The notes: generated by a model not told the origin, from the sequence alone. A DNA stretch of 33,585 bases from Pseudomonadota bacterium (GCA_023386795.1 JAEWJB010000151.1:1-33585); one strand, 5' to 3'; shown: positions 13,925-22,466, counted from the stretch's first letter. Numbers and translations: made by a program.

Positions 13925-15277
13925 TCACACCGCGTCCAGGGCACGCAGCAGGCCGCGGGCCTTGGCGCGGGTCTCGTCCAGTTCGCGTTCGGGCTGCGAG
14001 TCCACCACGATGCCCGCGCCGGTGCGGAAGCGCACTCCGTGACCGGCGATCTCGGCGGTGCGGATCAGGATGTTGAGGTCCATGTCGCCATCGCTGCCGA
14101 GCCAGCCGAAGGCGCCGGTATAGGCGCCGCGCGCCTCGCCTTCCAGCTCGGCGATGATCTGCATGCAGCGCACCTTCGGGCAGCCGGTGATGGTGCCGCC
14201 GGGGAACACCGCGGCGATCACCTCGCCCGGCGTGACCCCTTCGCGCAGCAGGCCGCGCACGTTGCTGACGATGTGATGGACGTGGGCGTAGCTCTCCACC
14301 GTCATCAGTTCGTCGACCTCGACCGTGCCACCGCGGCACACGCGACCGAGATCGTTGCGTTCCAGGTCGATGAGCATGACGTGCTCGGCGCGCTCCTTGG
14401 GGTGGCCGACCAGCTCGCGGATGCGCGCGGCATCGTCGTCGCCGGGGAAGCGCGGACGGGTGCCGGCGATGGGCCGTGTTTCGACCCGCTCGCCCTGCAC
14501 GCTCACCAGGCGTTCCGGTGAGGAACTCACCACCGCGCGACCGGCGGCGACGAACAAGCCGGCAAACGGCGCCGGGTTGTTCTCGCGCAGGCGTTGGAAC
14601 AAGGCCGCCGGCGTGGGCGCCACCTCGAAGGTGGCTTGCCAGGCGCGTGAAATATTGGACTGGAAGACATCGCCGGCGCGCAGGTAATCGAGCACGCGCT
14701 CGACGTTGGCGGTGAAACGCGTCGGTTCGTCTTCGACCAGCGCGGTCGGCGGCTGCCAGATCGGCAGCGGCGGCAGGGCGCGGGTGGCGGCAATGTCGGC
14801 GGCCAACACGTCGAGCAGGCCTTCATGGCCCGCCTCGGCGACGGCGATGCAGCGGCCATCGCGGCGGTCGCGCAGGATCGCCGCCGGGCAGCGCAGTGCC
14901 AGCGCCACCGGCTGGCCGTCGGCCCGCATCGGCAGGCGCAGCACCGGTTCGACCTGCGCGGCCAGTTCGTAGTCCAGCAGCAGCGCCCAGCCGCCGCCGA
15001 ACGGCAGCGCCGGGTCCCCGCGCCGGGATTGGCGCGCGCGTGACCAGGCGGCATCGAGCACCGCGAGGAAATCGCCTTCCAGCACCTTGCCCTCGCCGTC
15101 GCGGGTGATGCCATCGGTGCCGAGCTGCAGTTGTTCGCCTTCTGCCACGAGCAGCAAATCCCAGCGCCCATGCGCGGTGCCGTGGGCGGTGGATTCGAAC
15201 AGGGCGGGATAGCGTGCCGGGGCCAGGCGATGCAGGGCCAGCAGGTCGGTCTCGGCGGCCAGCGGCAGCGTCGGCAT
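13925..15277 (-). CDS. pabB: Aminodeoxychorismate synthase component I (PIAGT-type PabB)
   Basis: Makes 4-amino-4-deoxychorismate for folate, using ammonia from a glutamine amidotransferase (PabA) that is not in this window. The 450-aa protein has the chorismate-binding domain: DVFQSNISRAW, SPERLVS, ERAEHVMLIDLERNDLGRV, FPGGTITGCPK and GAGIVVDSQPERE. The active-site motif is PIAGT (residues 269-273) where E. coli PabB has PIKGT with the covalent lysine. A subclass of PabB with PIAGT is known, including a structurally studied enzyme from Stenotrophomonas maltophilia. Anthranilate synthase TrpE shares PIAGT, but the genomic place (where many bacteria have pabC, before mltG) supports PabB. The ATG at 15277 has only a weak ribosome site. 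Confidence 0.88.
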   Translation of the reverse strand: MPTLPLAAETDLLALHRLAPARYPALFESTAHGTAHGRWDLLLVAEGEQLQLGTDGITRDGEGKVLEGDFLAVLDAAWSRARQSRRGDPALPFGGGWALLLDYELAAQVEPVLRLPMRADGQPVALALRCPAAILRDRRDGRCIAVAEAGHEGLLDVLAADIAATRALPPLPIWQPPTALVEDEPTRFTANVERVLDYLRAGDVFQSNISRAWQATFEVAPTPAALFQRLRENNPAPFAGLFVAAGRAVVSSSPERLVSVQGERVETRPIAGTRPRFPGDDDAARIRELVGHPKERAEHVMLIDLERNDLGRVCRGGTVEVDELMTVESYAHVHHIVSNVRGLLREGVTPGEVIAAVFPGGTITGCPKVRCMQIIAELEGEARGAYTGAFGWLGSDGDMDLNILIRTAEIAGHGVRFRTGAGIVVDSQPERELDETRAKARGLLRALDAV

Positions 15278-15353
15278 GGTCAGTCGCTCGGGACAGGCGA
15301 CGGGCTTCGCCGCGCCGCCGGGGAATCGGGCCGCACCGTCACCGGCGCGGGAA

Positions 15354-15375
15354 GCGCGCGCCCGCGGGCGCGCGC
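15354..15375 (-). other. Perfect 22-base palindrome after fabF
   Basis: GCGCGCGCCCG followed directly by its exact complement CGGGCGCGCGC, starting 7 bases beyond the fabF stop. As RNA it would form a strong GC stem. No T-run follows, so it is not a standard intrinsic terminator; it could protect the fabF 3' end or reduce readthrough into pabB. Confidence 0.45.
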
Positions 15376-15382
15376 AGGAGCC

Positions 15383-16618
<1,236 letters not shown>

Positions 16619-16686
16619 TGTGGATCTCCTGCCCGATGCCTTGCGGATTGACACTGGAAACTGCGGAAGCCGCGTGCGCGGCACCC

Positions 16687-16714
16687 TAAAACACGGGGCC
16701 GCTTGAGCGGCCCC
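16687..16714 (-). terminator. Intrinsic terminator or attenuator between acpP and fabF
   Basis: GGGGCCGC (16695-16702) pairs with GCGGCCCC (16707-16714) around a four-base loop. In the minus direction the stem is followed by GTG and then TTTT (16690-16687). This should end a good part of acpP transcripts before fabF. Confidence 0.65.
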
Positions 16715-16723
16715 ATGTCTGCG

Positions 16724-16762
16724 GGAACCCGGGCGGGGCCAAAGGCCCGGCGCCCGCGTTCC
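16724..16762 (-). other. Long imperfect hairpin just after acpP
   Basis: The arms 16724-16740 and 16744-16762 pair over 16 base pairs with one mismatch and a two-base bulge around an AAA/TTT loop. It begins 12 bases beyond the acpP stop and precedes the terminator-like hairpin, so the acpP mRNA would end in two stable stems. It probably protects the 3' end of the message. Confidence 0.5.
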
Positions 16763-16774
16763 GGGATCGATGCA

Positions 16775-17014
16775 TCAGCTCTTGACGTGAGCCTTGACGT
16801 AGTCGATCGCCTGCTGGACGGAGGTGATCTTCTCGGCCTCTTCGTCCGGAATCTCGCACTCGAACTCTTCTTCGAGCGCCATCACCAGCTCGACGGTGTC
16901 CAGCGAGTCCGCACCCAGGTCATCGACGAACGATGCGCTGTTGGTGACTTCCTCTTCCTTGACGCCAAGCTGTTCGACGACGATTTTCTTGACGCGTTCT
17001 TCGATGGTGCTCAT
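16775..17014 (-). CDS. acpP: Acyl carrier protein
   Basis: A 79-aa acidic four-helix carrier of growing acyl chains. Ser37 in GADSLDTVELVMALEEEF is the site of the phosphopantetheine arm. The length and sequence match the essential ACP of fatty acid synthesis. The ATG at 17014 has a TGGAGCG Shine-Dalgarno sequence. It lies between fabG and fabF. Its own leader contains a hairpin with a run of seven T, and its 3' side has two further hairpins, so it may be made largely as a short single-gene mRNA, which fits the high level needed for ACP. Confidence 0.98.
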   Translation of the reverse strand: MSTIEERVKKIVVEQLGVKEEEVTNSASFVDDLGADSLDTVELVMALEEEFECEIPDEEAEKITSVQQAIDYVKAHVKS

Positions 17015-17047
17015 TGGATATCGCTCCAGATGGAGTAGTGGTGGTTC

Positions 17048-17073
17048 AAAAAAACGCCATCGGGTGCGATGGC
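17048..17073 (-). terminator. Hairpin plus seven T in the acpP leader
   Basis: GCCATCG (17056-17062) pairs with CGATGGC (17067-17073) around a GGTG/CACC loop; in the minus direction C-G and then seven T follow (17054-17048). It has the form of an intrinsic terminator and ends 33 bases before the acpP start codon. A possible -10 box TACACT (17089-17084) would start transcription just upstream of the stem, so the same stem could instead be the 5' end of an acpP-specific mRNA. No convincing -35 box is visible. Confidence 0.6.
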
Positions 17074-17168
17074 CGCGTTGGATAGTGTAGTGGAAACCGC
17101 CGGAGCATTCATTTCACTGCAAACCCCGGCGATTCAACCACTTAGCGCATCCCTGCGCTGCACCTCGA

Positions 17169-17912
17169 TCAGGGCATGTACATGCCGCCGTTGACGTGCA
17201 GGGTCTCGCCGGTGATGTAGCTGGCGTCGGGACCGGCCAGGAACGCCACCGCACGGGCAATGTCGGCCGGCTCGCCGAGGCGGCCCAGCGCGATCTGGTC
17301 CAACAGCGCGGTGCGCTGCTCTTCCGGCAGCGCGCGCGTCATGTCGGTATCGATGAAGCCCGGCGCCACCACGTTCACCGTGACGCCGCGCGAGCCGATT
17401 TCCTTGGCCAGCGACTTGGAGAAACCGATGATGCCGGCCTTGGCCGCCGCGTAGTTGGCCTGGCCCGCGTTGCCGGTCACGCCGATCACCGAGGCGATGT
17501 TGATGATGCGGCCCTTGCGCGCCTTCATCATGCCGCGCATCACCGCCTTGCTGGTGCGGAACACGCTGCTCAGGTTGGTATCGAGGATGGCCTGCCAGTC
17601 CTCGTCCTTCATGCGCATCAGCAGGTTGTCGCGGGTGATGCCGGCGTTGTTGACCAGGATCGACACCGGGCCGAATTCCTTGGCGATCGCCTCGATCAGG
17701 GCCTCGATGGAAGCGGCGTCGGTGACGTTGAGCTCGCGGCCATGGCCGCCCGCGGCGGCCAGGCGCTCGCCGATCGCCTGCGCGCCGGACGCCGAGGTGG
17801 CGGTGCCGATCACCGTGGCGCCCCGGGCGGCCAGTTCGTCGGCAATCGCCGCGCCGATGCCGCGGCTGGCGCCGGTGACCAGCGCGATTTCTCCCTGCAG
17901 GGGCTTGCTCAT
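17169..17912 (-). CDS. fabG: 3-oxoacyl-ACP reductase
   Basis: NADPH-dependent reductase of fatty acid elongation, a short-chain dehydrogenase of 247 aa. The nucleotide-binding TGASRGIG lies at residues 14-21 and the NNAG motif at about 88-91. The catalytic set is a serine in NIASVIG with Tyr154 and Lys158 in YAAAK. The C-terminal SYITGETLHVNGGMYMP is typical of FabG. The ATG at 17912 has GAGGAAAT upstream. The open frame runs further upstream into the gap after fabD and is not used. fabD ends 79 bases upstream; acpP begins 154 bases downstream. Confidence 0.96.
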   Translation of the reverse strand: MSKPLQGEIALVTGASRGIGAAIADELAARGATVIGTATSASGAQAIGERLAAAGGHGRELNVTDAASIEALIEAIAKEFGPVSILVNNAGITRDNLLMRMKDEDWQAILDTNLSSVFRTSKAVMRGMMKARKGRIINIASVIGVTGNAGQANYAAAKAGIIGFSKSLAKEIGSRGVTVNVVAPGFIDTDMTRALPEEQRTALLDQIALGRLGEPADIARAVAFLAGPDASYITGETLHVNGGMYMP

Positions 17913-17966
17913 CTGGATTTCCTCGTTGGAGGCAACAAAAGGGAATGGACGCCGCCACGCCACGGA

Positions 17967-17984
17967 CGCGCGCACAGGCGCGCG
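17967..17984 (-). other. Intercistronic GC hairpin between fabD and fabG
   Basis: CGCGCGC (17967-17973) pairs with GCGCGCG (17978-17984) around an ACAG/CTGT loop, just after the fabD stop. No T-run follows. It is one of a series of GC stems in the gaps of the fab cluster. Confidence 0.35.
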
Positions 17985-17991
17985 CGGTGGA

Positions 17992-18936
17992 TCAGGCGGC
18001 CCAGTCGGCCAGCGCGGCCTCGAAGTCGGCCGGGGTCGCCAGCGGGCGGCCATCGAGCGACTTGTCGATGCGCTTGACCAGGCCGGTCAGCACCTTGCCC
18101 GGGCCGCACTCGGCCACGCGGGTCACGCCGCGCGCGGCCAGCGCCTGCACGCAGGAGGTCCACTGCACCGGCAGGTAGAGCTGTTCGACCAGCGCCTGGC
18201 GGATCGCCGCCACGCCGTCGTGCACCTGGCCATCTACGTTCTGCACCACCGGCAGCTGCGGCGCGCGCCAGTCCAGCCCGGCCATCGCCTCGGCCAGCCG
18301 GTTGGCGGCTTCGCGCATCAACGGGGTGTGCGAGGGCACGCTCACCGCCAGCTTCACCGCCTTGCGCACGCCGCGCTCGGCGAGCAGGGCGATGGCACGG
18401 TCGACCGCCGCGGCGTCGCCGCCGATGACGATCTGGCCGGGGGAATTGAAATTCGCCGGCACGACCACCTGGCTGCCGGCGGCCTGCTCGCAGACCTCGG
18501 CAACCACGGCATCCTCGGCGCCGAGCACGGCGGCCATCGCGCCGACGCCCGCCGGGGCGGCGTCCTGCATCAGCTGGCCACGCAGGCGTACCAGATGGGC
18601 GCCATCGCGCAGGCTCAGCGCGCCGGCGGCGACCAGGGCGGTGTACTCGCCCAGGCTGTGGCCAGCCAGCACCGCCGGCCGGGCACCGTGGCGGGCCTGC
18701 CACAGGCGCCACACCGCCACGCCACCGGCCAGTAGCGCCGGCTGGGTGTACTCGGTGCGGTTGAGCATTTCCTCGGGACCGCCCTGCGAAAGCGCCCACA
18801 GGTCCACGCCGGCGCCATCGGAGGCTTCGGCGAAGGTGTCGCGGATCTGCGGGTGCAGCTCGGCCAGTTCGGCAAGCATGCCGAGCGACTGCGAGCCCTG
18901 GCCCGGGAAGACGAAAGCGAGGGAATTTTCGGTCAC
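17992..18936 (-). CDS. fabD: Malonyl-CoA-ACP transacylase
   Basis: Transfers malonyl from CoA to ACP. The 314-aa protein opens with FVFPGQGSQ and has the nucleophile Ser94 in AGHSLGEY and His203 in VSVPSHTPLM; QLYLPVQW and ECGPGKVLTGL near the C-terminus are also typical. The start codon is GTG at 18936 with no clear Shine-Dalgarno sequence, but the family N-terminus begins there. A possible -10 box TATGAT lies 34-39 bases upstream, so fabD may have its own weak promoter in the 133-base gap after the kinase-like gene. That gap is the largest upstream of fabD and breaks the usual tight fabH-fabD spacing. Confidence 0.95.
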   Translation of the reverse strand: MTENSLAFVFPGQGSQSLGMLAELAELHPQIRDTFAEASDGAGVDLWALSQGGPEEMLNRTEYTQPALLAGGVAVWRLWQARHGARPAVLAGHSLGEYTALVAAGALSLRDGAHLVRLRGQLMQDAAPAGVGAMAAVLGAEDAVVAEVCEQAAGSQVVVPANFNSPGQIVIGGDAAAVDRAIALLAERGVRKAVKLAVSVPSHTPLMREAANRLAEAMAGLDWRAPQLPVVQNVDGQVHDGVAAIRQALVEQLYLPVQWTSCVQALAARGVTRVAECGPGKVLTGLVKRIDKSLDGRPLATPADFEAALADWAA

Positions 18937-18969
18937 GCGCGCGGAGGGGGTCTGCGAAAACGAGGGGCG

Positions 18970-18975
18970 ATCATA
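18970..18975 (-). promoter_or_regulatory. Possible -10 box for fabD
   Basis: TATGAT on the minus strand, five of six to consensus, would start transcription about 27 bases before the GTG of fabD. No good -35 hexamer lies 16-18 bases upstream, so this is tentative. Confidence 0.3.
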
Positions 18976-19069
18976 CGGGTGAAATCGCCCCAGCGTCTGT
19001 ACTGGCGCGTATGCAAAGGTATGGACTCCCCGCCCCGGCTATCCACCCGCCGCGGCCTGGAACCCGGGG

Positions 19070-19852
19070 TCAGCCCAGCAGCCCCAGCATGTCCAGGTGC
19101 CCGTCGGAGAACCAGTCCACGCACAGCAGCATGATGATCAGCACGCTCAGCGTGGTGGCGGCATGGATGACCCGGATCGAATGCGCCAGCGCGCGCGCCG
19201 ACCTGCCCAGCCGCAGCACCACCCGGGCCACGGGCTGCAGGCGGCCGGTCACGGCGTGCGCGTGCTCGACCACCGGCACGCCTTCATTGCACATCGCCTC
19301 GGCGATCATCTTTTGCAGCACGGACAACCGGTGTTCGTAGTACTTGGCCACGCCGTAGCCGAACATCAGCCAGTCGCGGGCCTGGGCCTGGGCGAGATCC
19401 ATCACTTCGAGCGGATCTTCCTCGAAGTCGATGAAGCCGATCCGCTCACCGTCGAAGGTCATGTTGCGCGGCAGCGGCTGGCCGAAATAGGCGCCGCGCG
19501 CGTGCGAAGCGGCGATCGCCGCCAACGCATGGCGCACCAGCGCGTCGCGGCCGGCCTCATCGGCTTCGCGCAGGCAGCTGGCCAGGGAGCGGCCATTGTC
19601 GCTGAGGACCAGCGCGGCCCGGCCGGTGCCCAGCACCTGCGGCACGTTGACCGCCTGCGCGTGGAGTTCGGCGATGCGCCGCGCCTCGATATCGCGCGCC
19701 GCTTCACCGCCGCGATGTGGCGGCGGGCGCAAGGCTTCAAGATGGAACAAGCGTGCAACGCAGCCCAGCGCGCCCAGCGCCAGCGCACGACCGCCTTGGC
19801 CGTACTGCTTGAGCCAGGCCCGCCGTCCGTCGATGACGATGGGTTCTGCCAT
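19070..19852 (-). CDS. Kinase-fold protein with C-terminal membrane segment, between fabH and fabD
   Basis: A 260-aa protein resembling small Bud32/RIO/KdkA-type kinases. Visible landmarks are a candidate beta3 lysine, Lys15 in AWLKQY; a helix-C glutamate, Glu56 in DIEARR; a hinge-like LVLSDNGRSL; a catalytic-loop region HARGAYFGQPLPRNMTF (117-133) ending in Asn130; and Asp142 in FIDFEED as the DFG equivalent. Where active relatives have HGDLxxxN this protein has FGQPLPRN, so the catalytic Asp appears to be Gln125. It may be a pseudokinase or use a different mechanism. Residues about 231-247 form a membrane segment near the C-terminus. The ATG at 19852 follows GGAGA. It sits inside the fatty acid cluster in the same direction, 72 bases after fabH. 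Its partner and substrate are unknown. Confidence 0.65.
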   Translation of the reverse strand: MAEPIVIDGRRAWLKQYGQGGRALALGALGCVARLFHLEALRPPPHRGGEAARDIEARRIAELHAQAVNVPQVLGTGRAALVLSDNGRSLASCLREADEAGRDALVRHALAAIAASHARGAYFGQPLPRNMTFDGERIGFIDFEEDPLEVMDLAQAQARDWLMFGYGVAKYYEHRLSVLQKMIAEAMCNEGVPVVEHAHAVTGRLQPVARVVLRLGRSARALAHSIRVIHAATTLSVLIIMLLCVDWFSDGHLDMLGLLG

Positions 19853-19899
19853 AGGGAGAGTCTCCGGGCGGGGACGCGGAGTGGAGCGGCGACAGCGCG

Positions 19900-19916
19900 C
19901 GGGCGCCGGGCGCCCG
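19900..19916 (-). other. GC hairpin just after fabH
   Basis: CGGGCGCC (19900-19907) and GGCGCCCG (19909-19916) are exact complements around one base, giving about a six-pair stem with a five-base loop. It begins 8 bases beyond the fabH stop and has no T-run. Confidence 0.35.
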
Positions 19917-19924
19917 TGACCGGA

Positions 19925-20899
19925 TCAATAGCGCAGCAGCGCCGAACCCCACGTGAAACCGCCGCCGAAGGCTTCCAGCAGCAGCAGCTGGCCGCGCTGC
20001 ACGCGGCCCGAACGCACCGCCGCGTCCAGTGCCAGCGGCACCGAGCCGGCCGAGGTGTTGCCGTGCTTGTCCACGGTCACCACCACCTGGTCCATCGACA
20101 TGTCCAGGCGCTTGGCCGTGGCTTCGATGATGCGCAGGTTGGCCTGATGCGGGATCAGCCAGTCCAGGTCGTGCTTGTCCAGGCCGTTGGCCTGCAGGGT
20201 CTCGTCCACGACCGAGTCCAGCGCCTTGACGGCGTACTTGAACACGTCGTTGCCCTTCATCAGGATCTTGCCGCCCTGCCCGTTCTCGCCGAAGCCGGTC
20301 GACACGCCCACGGGGTCCCACAGCAGCTCTTTCTTGCTGCCATCGGCATGCAGGTGGGTGCTGAGGATGCCGGTGTCCTCGTCGGCCTTGAGCACGACCG
20401 CGCCGGCGCCATCGCCGAACAGCACGCAGGTGGTGCGGTCGGTCCAGTCGACGATGCGGGTCAGGGTCTCGGCGCCGACAACGAGCACGGTGCGCGCATC
20501 GCCACAGCGGATGAACTTGTCGGCCACGCTCAGGGCGTAGATGAAGCCCGAGCAGGCGGCGTTGACGTCCATCGCGCCGCAGCCGGTCGCGCCGATGCGC
20601 GCCTGCAGCAGGCAGGCCGTCGACGGGAAGATGAGGTCCGGCGTGGTGGTGCCCACGACGATCATGTCGATCTCGTCGGCGCTGACGCCAGCAGCCTCCA
20701 TCGCGCGCGTGGCGGCGAAGTAGGCCAGGTCGGACGTGGTCTGGTCATCGGCGGCGATATGCCGCTCGGTGATGCCGGTGCGCGTGCGGATCCACTCATC
20801 GCTGGTGTCGACGAACTTGGCCAGGTCGTCGTTGGTCAGCATCTTCTCGGGCAAATAGCTGCCCGTGCCCGCGATTCTGGAGTAGATCCGCTTGCTCAT
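19925..20899 (-). CDS. fabH: 3-oxoacyl-ACP synthase III
   Basis: Starts fatty acid chains by condensing an acyl-CoA primer with malonyl-ACP. The 324-aa thiolase-fold protein has the KAS III triad: Cys116 in NAACSGF, His251 in IPHQANLRI and Asn281 in KHGNTSAGS. The N-terminal RTGITERHIA and C-terminal EAFGGGFTWGSALLRY are typical. The ATG at 20899 has AGGACAC upstream. It follows rpmF by 86 bases; plsX, which lies between these two genes in many proteobacteria, is absent. Confidence 0.96.
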   Translation of the reverse strand: MSKRIYSRIAGTGSYLPEKMLTNDDLAKFVDTSDEWIRTRTGITERHIAADDQTTSDLAYFAATRAMEAAGVSADEIDMIVVGTTTPDLIFPSTACLLQARIGATGCGAMDVNAACSGFIYALSVADKFIRCGDARTVLVVGAETLTRIVDWTDRTTCVLFGDGAGAVVLKADEDTGILSTHLHADGSKKELLWDPVGVSTGFGENGQGGKILMKGNDVFKYAVKALDSVVDETLQANGLDKHDLDWLIPHQANLRIIEATAKRLDMSMDQVVVTVDKHGNTSAGSVPLALDAAVRSGRVQRGQLLLLEAFGGGFTWGSALLRY

Positions 20900-20917
20900 A
20901 CCGTGTCCTGTTGCTTT

Positions 20918-20942
20918 GGGGCCGGCGCGAAAGCGCCGCCCC
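20918..20942 (-). other. Hairpin between rpmF and fabH
   Basis: GGGGCCGGCGC (20918-20928) pairs with GCGCCGCCCC (20933-20942) with one bulged base around a GAAA/TTTC loop, in the 86-base gap between rpmF and fabH. No T-run follows in the direction of transcription. It may separate mRNA levels of ribosomal protein L32 and FabH. Confidence 0.4.
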
Positions 20943-20985
20943 GGAAGACGCGTATCGCCCACCGCGAGGCGGCGGGCGTCACGGA

Positions 20986-21180
20986 TCAATCTTCGCTGAC
21001 CGCCGAGGTCTTGGTCGCGATGACCTTCTTGCCGCGGTAGTAGCCGTCAGCGGTCACGTGGTGACGCAGATGGGTCTCGCCGCTGGTCGGATCGGTCGAC
21101 AGCTGCTTGGCGGTCAGGGCGTCGTGCGAACGGCGCTGGCCGCGGCGGGACGGGGTAACACGGGATTTCTGCACAGCCAT
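20986..21180 (-). CDS. rpmF: 50S ribosomal protein L32
   Basis: A 64-aa basic protein with the L32 signature: MAVQKSRVTPSRRGQRRSHD at the start and HLRHHVTADGYYRGKKVI in the middle. It has no cysteines, so it is the zinc-free form. The tail ATKTSAVSED makes it a few residues longer than the E. coli protein. The ATG at 21180 has a TTTGGAGC Shine-Dalgarno sequence. It follows yceD by 98 bases, the conserved yceD-rpmF pair at the head of the fab cluster. Confidence 0.97.
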   Translation of the reverse strand: MAVQKSRVTPSRRGQRRSHDALTAKQLSTDPTSGETHLRHHVTADGYYRGKKVIATKTSAVSED

Positions 21181-21278
21181 GGGATTGCTCCAAACTCGGT
21201 TCGTTTACTTCGTCGTTTCGTCGCACAGGCTGCGCGCCCGCACCGACTTTCTGGGTCACCGCCCCGACAGCGCGGCGG

Positions 21279-21788
21279 TTATTGCTTCTTCAACCTGGCC
21301 AGCTCCGCGAACGGGTTGACCTTGTCCAATTCCTCGCGGGTCGCGGTCCATTCGGACTCGACCGACTCGGTGCCCGGCGCCATCGGCACCACGGGAACCG
21401 CCAGCACCAGCTCGTCCTCGATGAGGTCGGCGGGCTTGAGCATGCCGTCCTCGGGAACCAGCAGGGCTTCGTAATCCTGCGGCAGCGCGGCCTCTTCGTC
21501 CTCGCTGCGCACCAGCCCCAGGCGCTGGGTGACCTTCACCGGAAGCAGGAAACGCGCCAGGCTTCGCTGGCATTCCAGCGGCAGCGCCGTTTCGACATGC
21601 AATTCGACGTAGGACACCTGCAGCACATCGTCCCGGCCGAACTCCAGCGAGTAATTCACCTCGCCCTCGGTATCGACCAGGCTGCCTTCCAGCCGGCGCA
21701 TCGCCGACAGCGGCAGACTGCCATCGAAGCGCCTGCGCGCTGCGACCATCCGCCAAGCATCCAGCTGTTCGGGCACGTTGGGGGACAT
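21279..21788 (-). CDS. yceD: YceD (DUF177) family large-subunit rRNA accumulation protein
   Basis: DUF177 proteins affect 23S rRNA processing and accumulation. The 169-aa acidic protein has the family core LECQRSLARFLLPV followed by DYEALLVPEDGMLKPADLIEDELVLAVPVVP and ends NPFAELARLKKQ. The cysteine in LECQRSL is the single one; the full two-cysteine form seen elsewhere is absent. The ATG at 21788 (MSPNVPEQLDAW) matches the N-terminus I remember for Xanthomonas homologues, but it has no Shine-Dalgarno sequence. A strong promoter ends only about 10 bases before it, so the mRNA may be leaderless. A TTG at 21827 would lie in the -35 box and is rejected. Confidence 0.9.
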   Translation of the reverse strand: MSPNVPEQLDAWRMVAARRRFDGSLPLSAMRRLEGSLVDTEGEVNYSLEFGRDDVLQVSYVELHVETALPLECQRSLARFLLPVKVTQRLGLVRSEDEEAALPQDYEALLVPEDGMLKPADLIEDELVLAVPVVPMAPGTESVESEWTATREELDKVNPFAELARLKKQ

Positions 21789-21798
21789 AAGCCGCAGA

Positions 21799-21827
21799 AT
21801 GTTAAGGACGGCAAGGCACGCTGTCAA
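21799..21827 (-). promoter_or_regulatory. Promoter of the yceD-rpmF-fab cluster
   Basis: On the minus strand a perfect -35 box TTGACA (21827-21822) and TAACAT (21804-21799) are separated by 17 bases. Transcription should begin about 21792, leaving only about 4 bases before the yceD ATG. It lies in the 111-base divergent gap shared with maf. Confidence 0.75.
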
Positions 21828-21899
21828 ATCACCGGGGCCGCTTGTGGCAGGCCCCGCCGGCCGGCAGACTCGCCGCCCCGACCTGAACGAACCCCGCCC

Positions 21900-22466
21900 A
21901 TGGCCCGGCTGATCCTCGCTTCGACCTCCCCCTATCGGCGCGACCTGCTGGCCCGGCTGGGCCTGCCCTTCGAGACCGCACGCCCCGGGACGGACGAGGC
22001 CGCCGCGCCCGGGGAAGCGGCGGACCGGCTGGCGGTACGCCTGGCGAGGGCCAAGGCCCAGGCCCTCGCCGCCCCCGGCGCCTGGGTGATCGGCTCGGAC
22101 CAGGTCGCCGAACTGAACGGGGCGCCCCTGGGCAAGCCGGGCACGTTCGCCGCCGCGCAGGCGCAGCTATCCGCGATGTCCGGCCGCCGCGTGCGCTTCC
22201 ACACGGCGGTCTGCGTGGCCGGGCCGGACCGCGTTCACGAGGCCCTCGACCTCACCGAAGTCCACTTCCGCCCACTGTCGGCGGGGGAAATCGACCGCTA
22301 CCTGCACGCCGAGTCACCGCTGGACTGCGCTGGCAGCTTCAAGTGCGAGGGCCTGGGCATCAGCCTGTTCGAGGCCATCGAGAACCGCGACCCCACCGCA
22401 CTGGTCGGCCTGCCGTTGATCGCCACCGCGCGCCTGCTGCGCGAGGCCGGCTTCCAGGTTCCCTGA
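21900..22466 (+). CDS. Maf-family nucleotide pyrophosphatase, YceF type
   Basis: Maf proteins hydrolyse modified nucleoside triphosphates; the YceF branch prefers 7-methyl-GTP. The 188-aa protein starts MARLILASTSPYRRDLLARL and contains GSDQVAELNG, with the catalytic Asp, and CAGSFKCEGLGISLFE, all YceF-like. Its position divergent from yceD matches the E. coli yceF-yceD neighbourhood and supports the YceF assignment. The ATG at 21900 has no clear Shine-Dalgarno sequence. The gene runs tail to tail with the membrane protein at 22474, with only 7 bases between stops and no terminator seen. Confidence 0.9.
   Translation: MARLILASTSPYRRDLLARLGLPFETARPGTDEAAAPGEAADRLAVRLARAKAQALAAPGAWVIGSDQVAELNGAPLGKPGTFAAAQAQLSAMSGRRVRFHTAVCVAGPDRVHEALDLTEVHFRPLSAGEIDRYLHAESPLDCAGSFKCEGLGISLFEAIENRDPTALVGLPLIATARLLREAGFQVP

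Noticed and set aside
13925..15277. Anthranilate synthase TrpE as identity for the chorismate-binding enzyme
   Set aside because: PIAGT fits TrpE, but the place next to fabF and mltG and the known PIAGT-type PabB in relatives favour PabB. No trp genes are near.
19097..21040. 647-codon plus-strand open frame opposite the kinase-like gene, fabH and rpmF
   Set aside because: It spans three minus-strand genes and their gaps with shadow-type composition.
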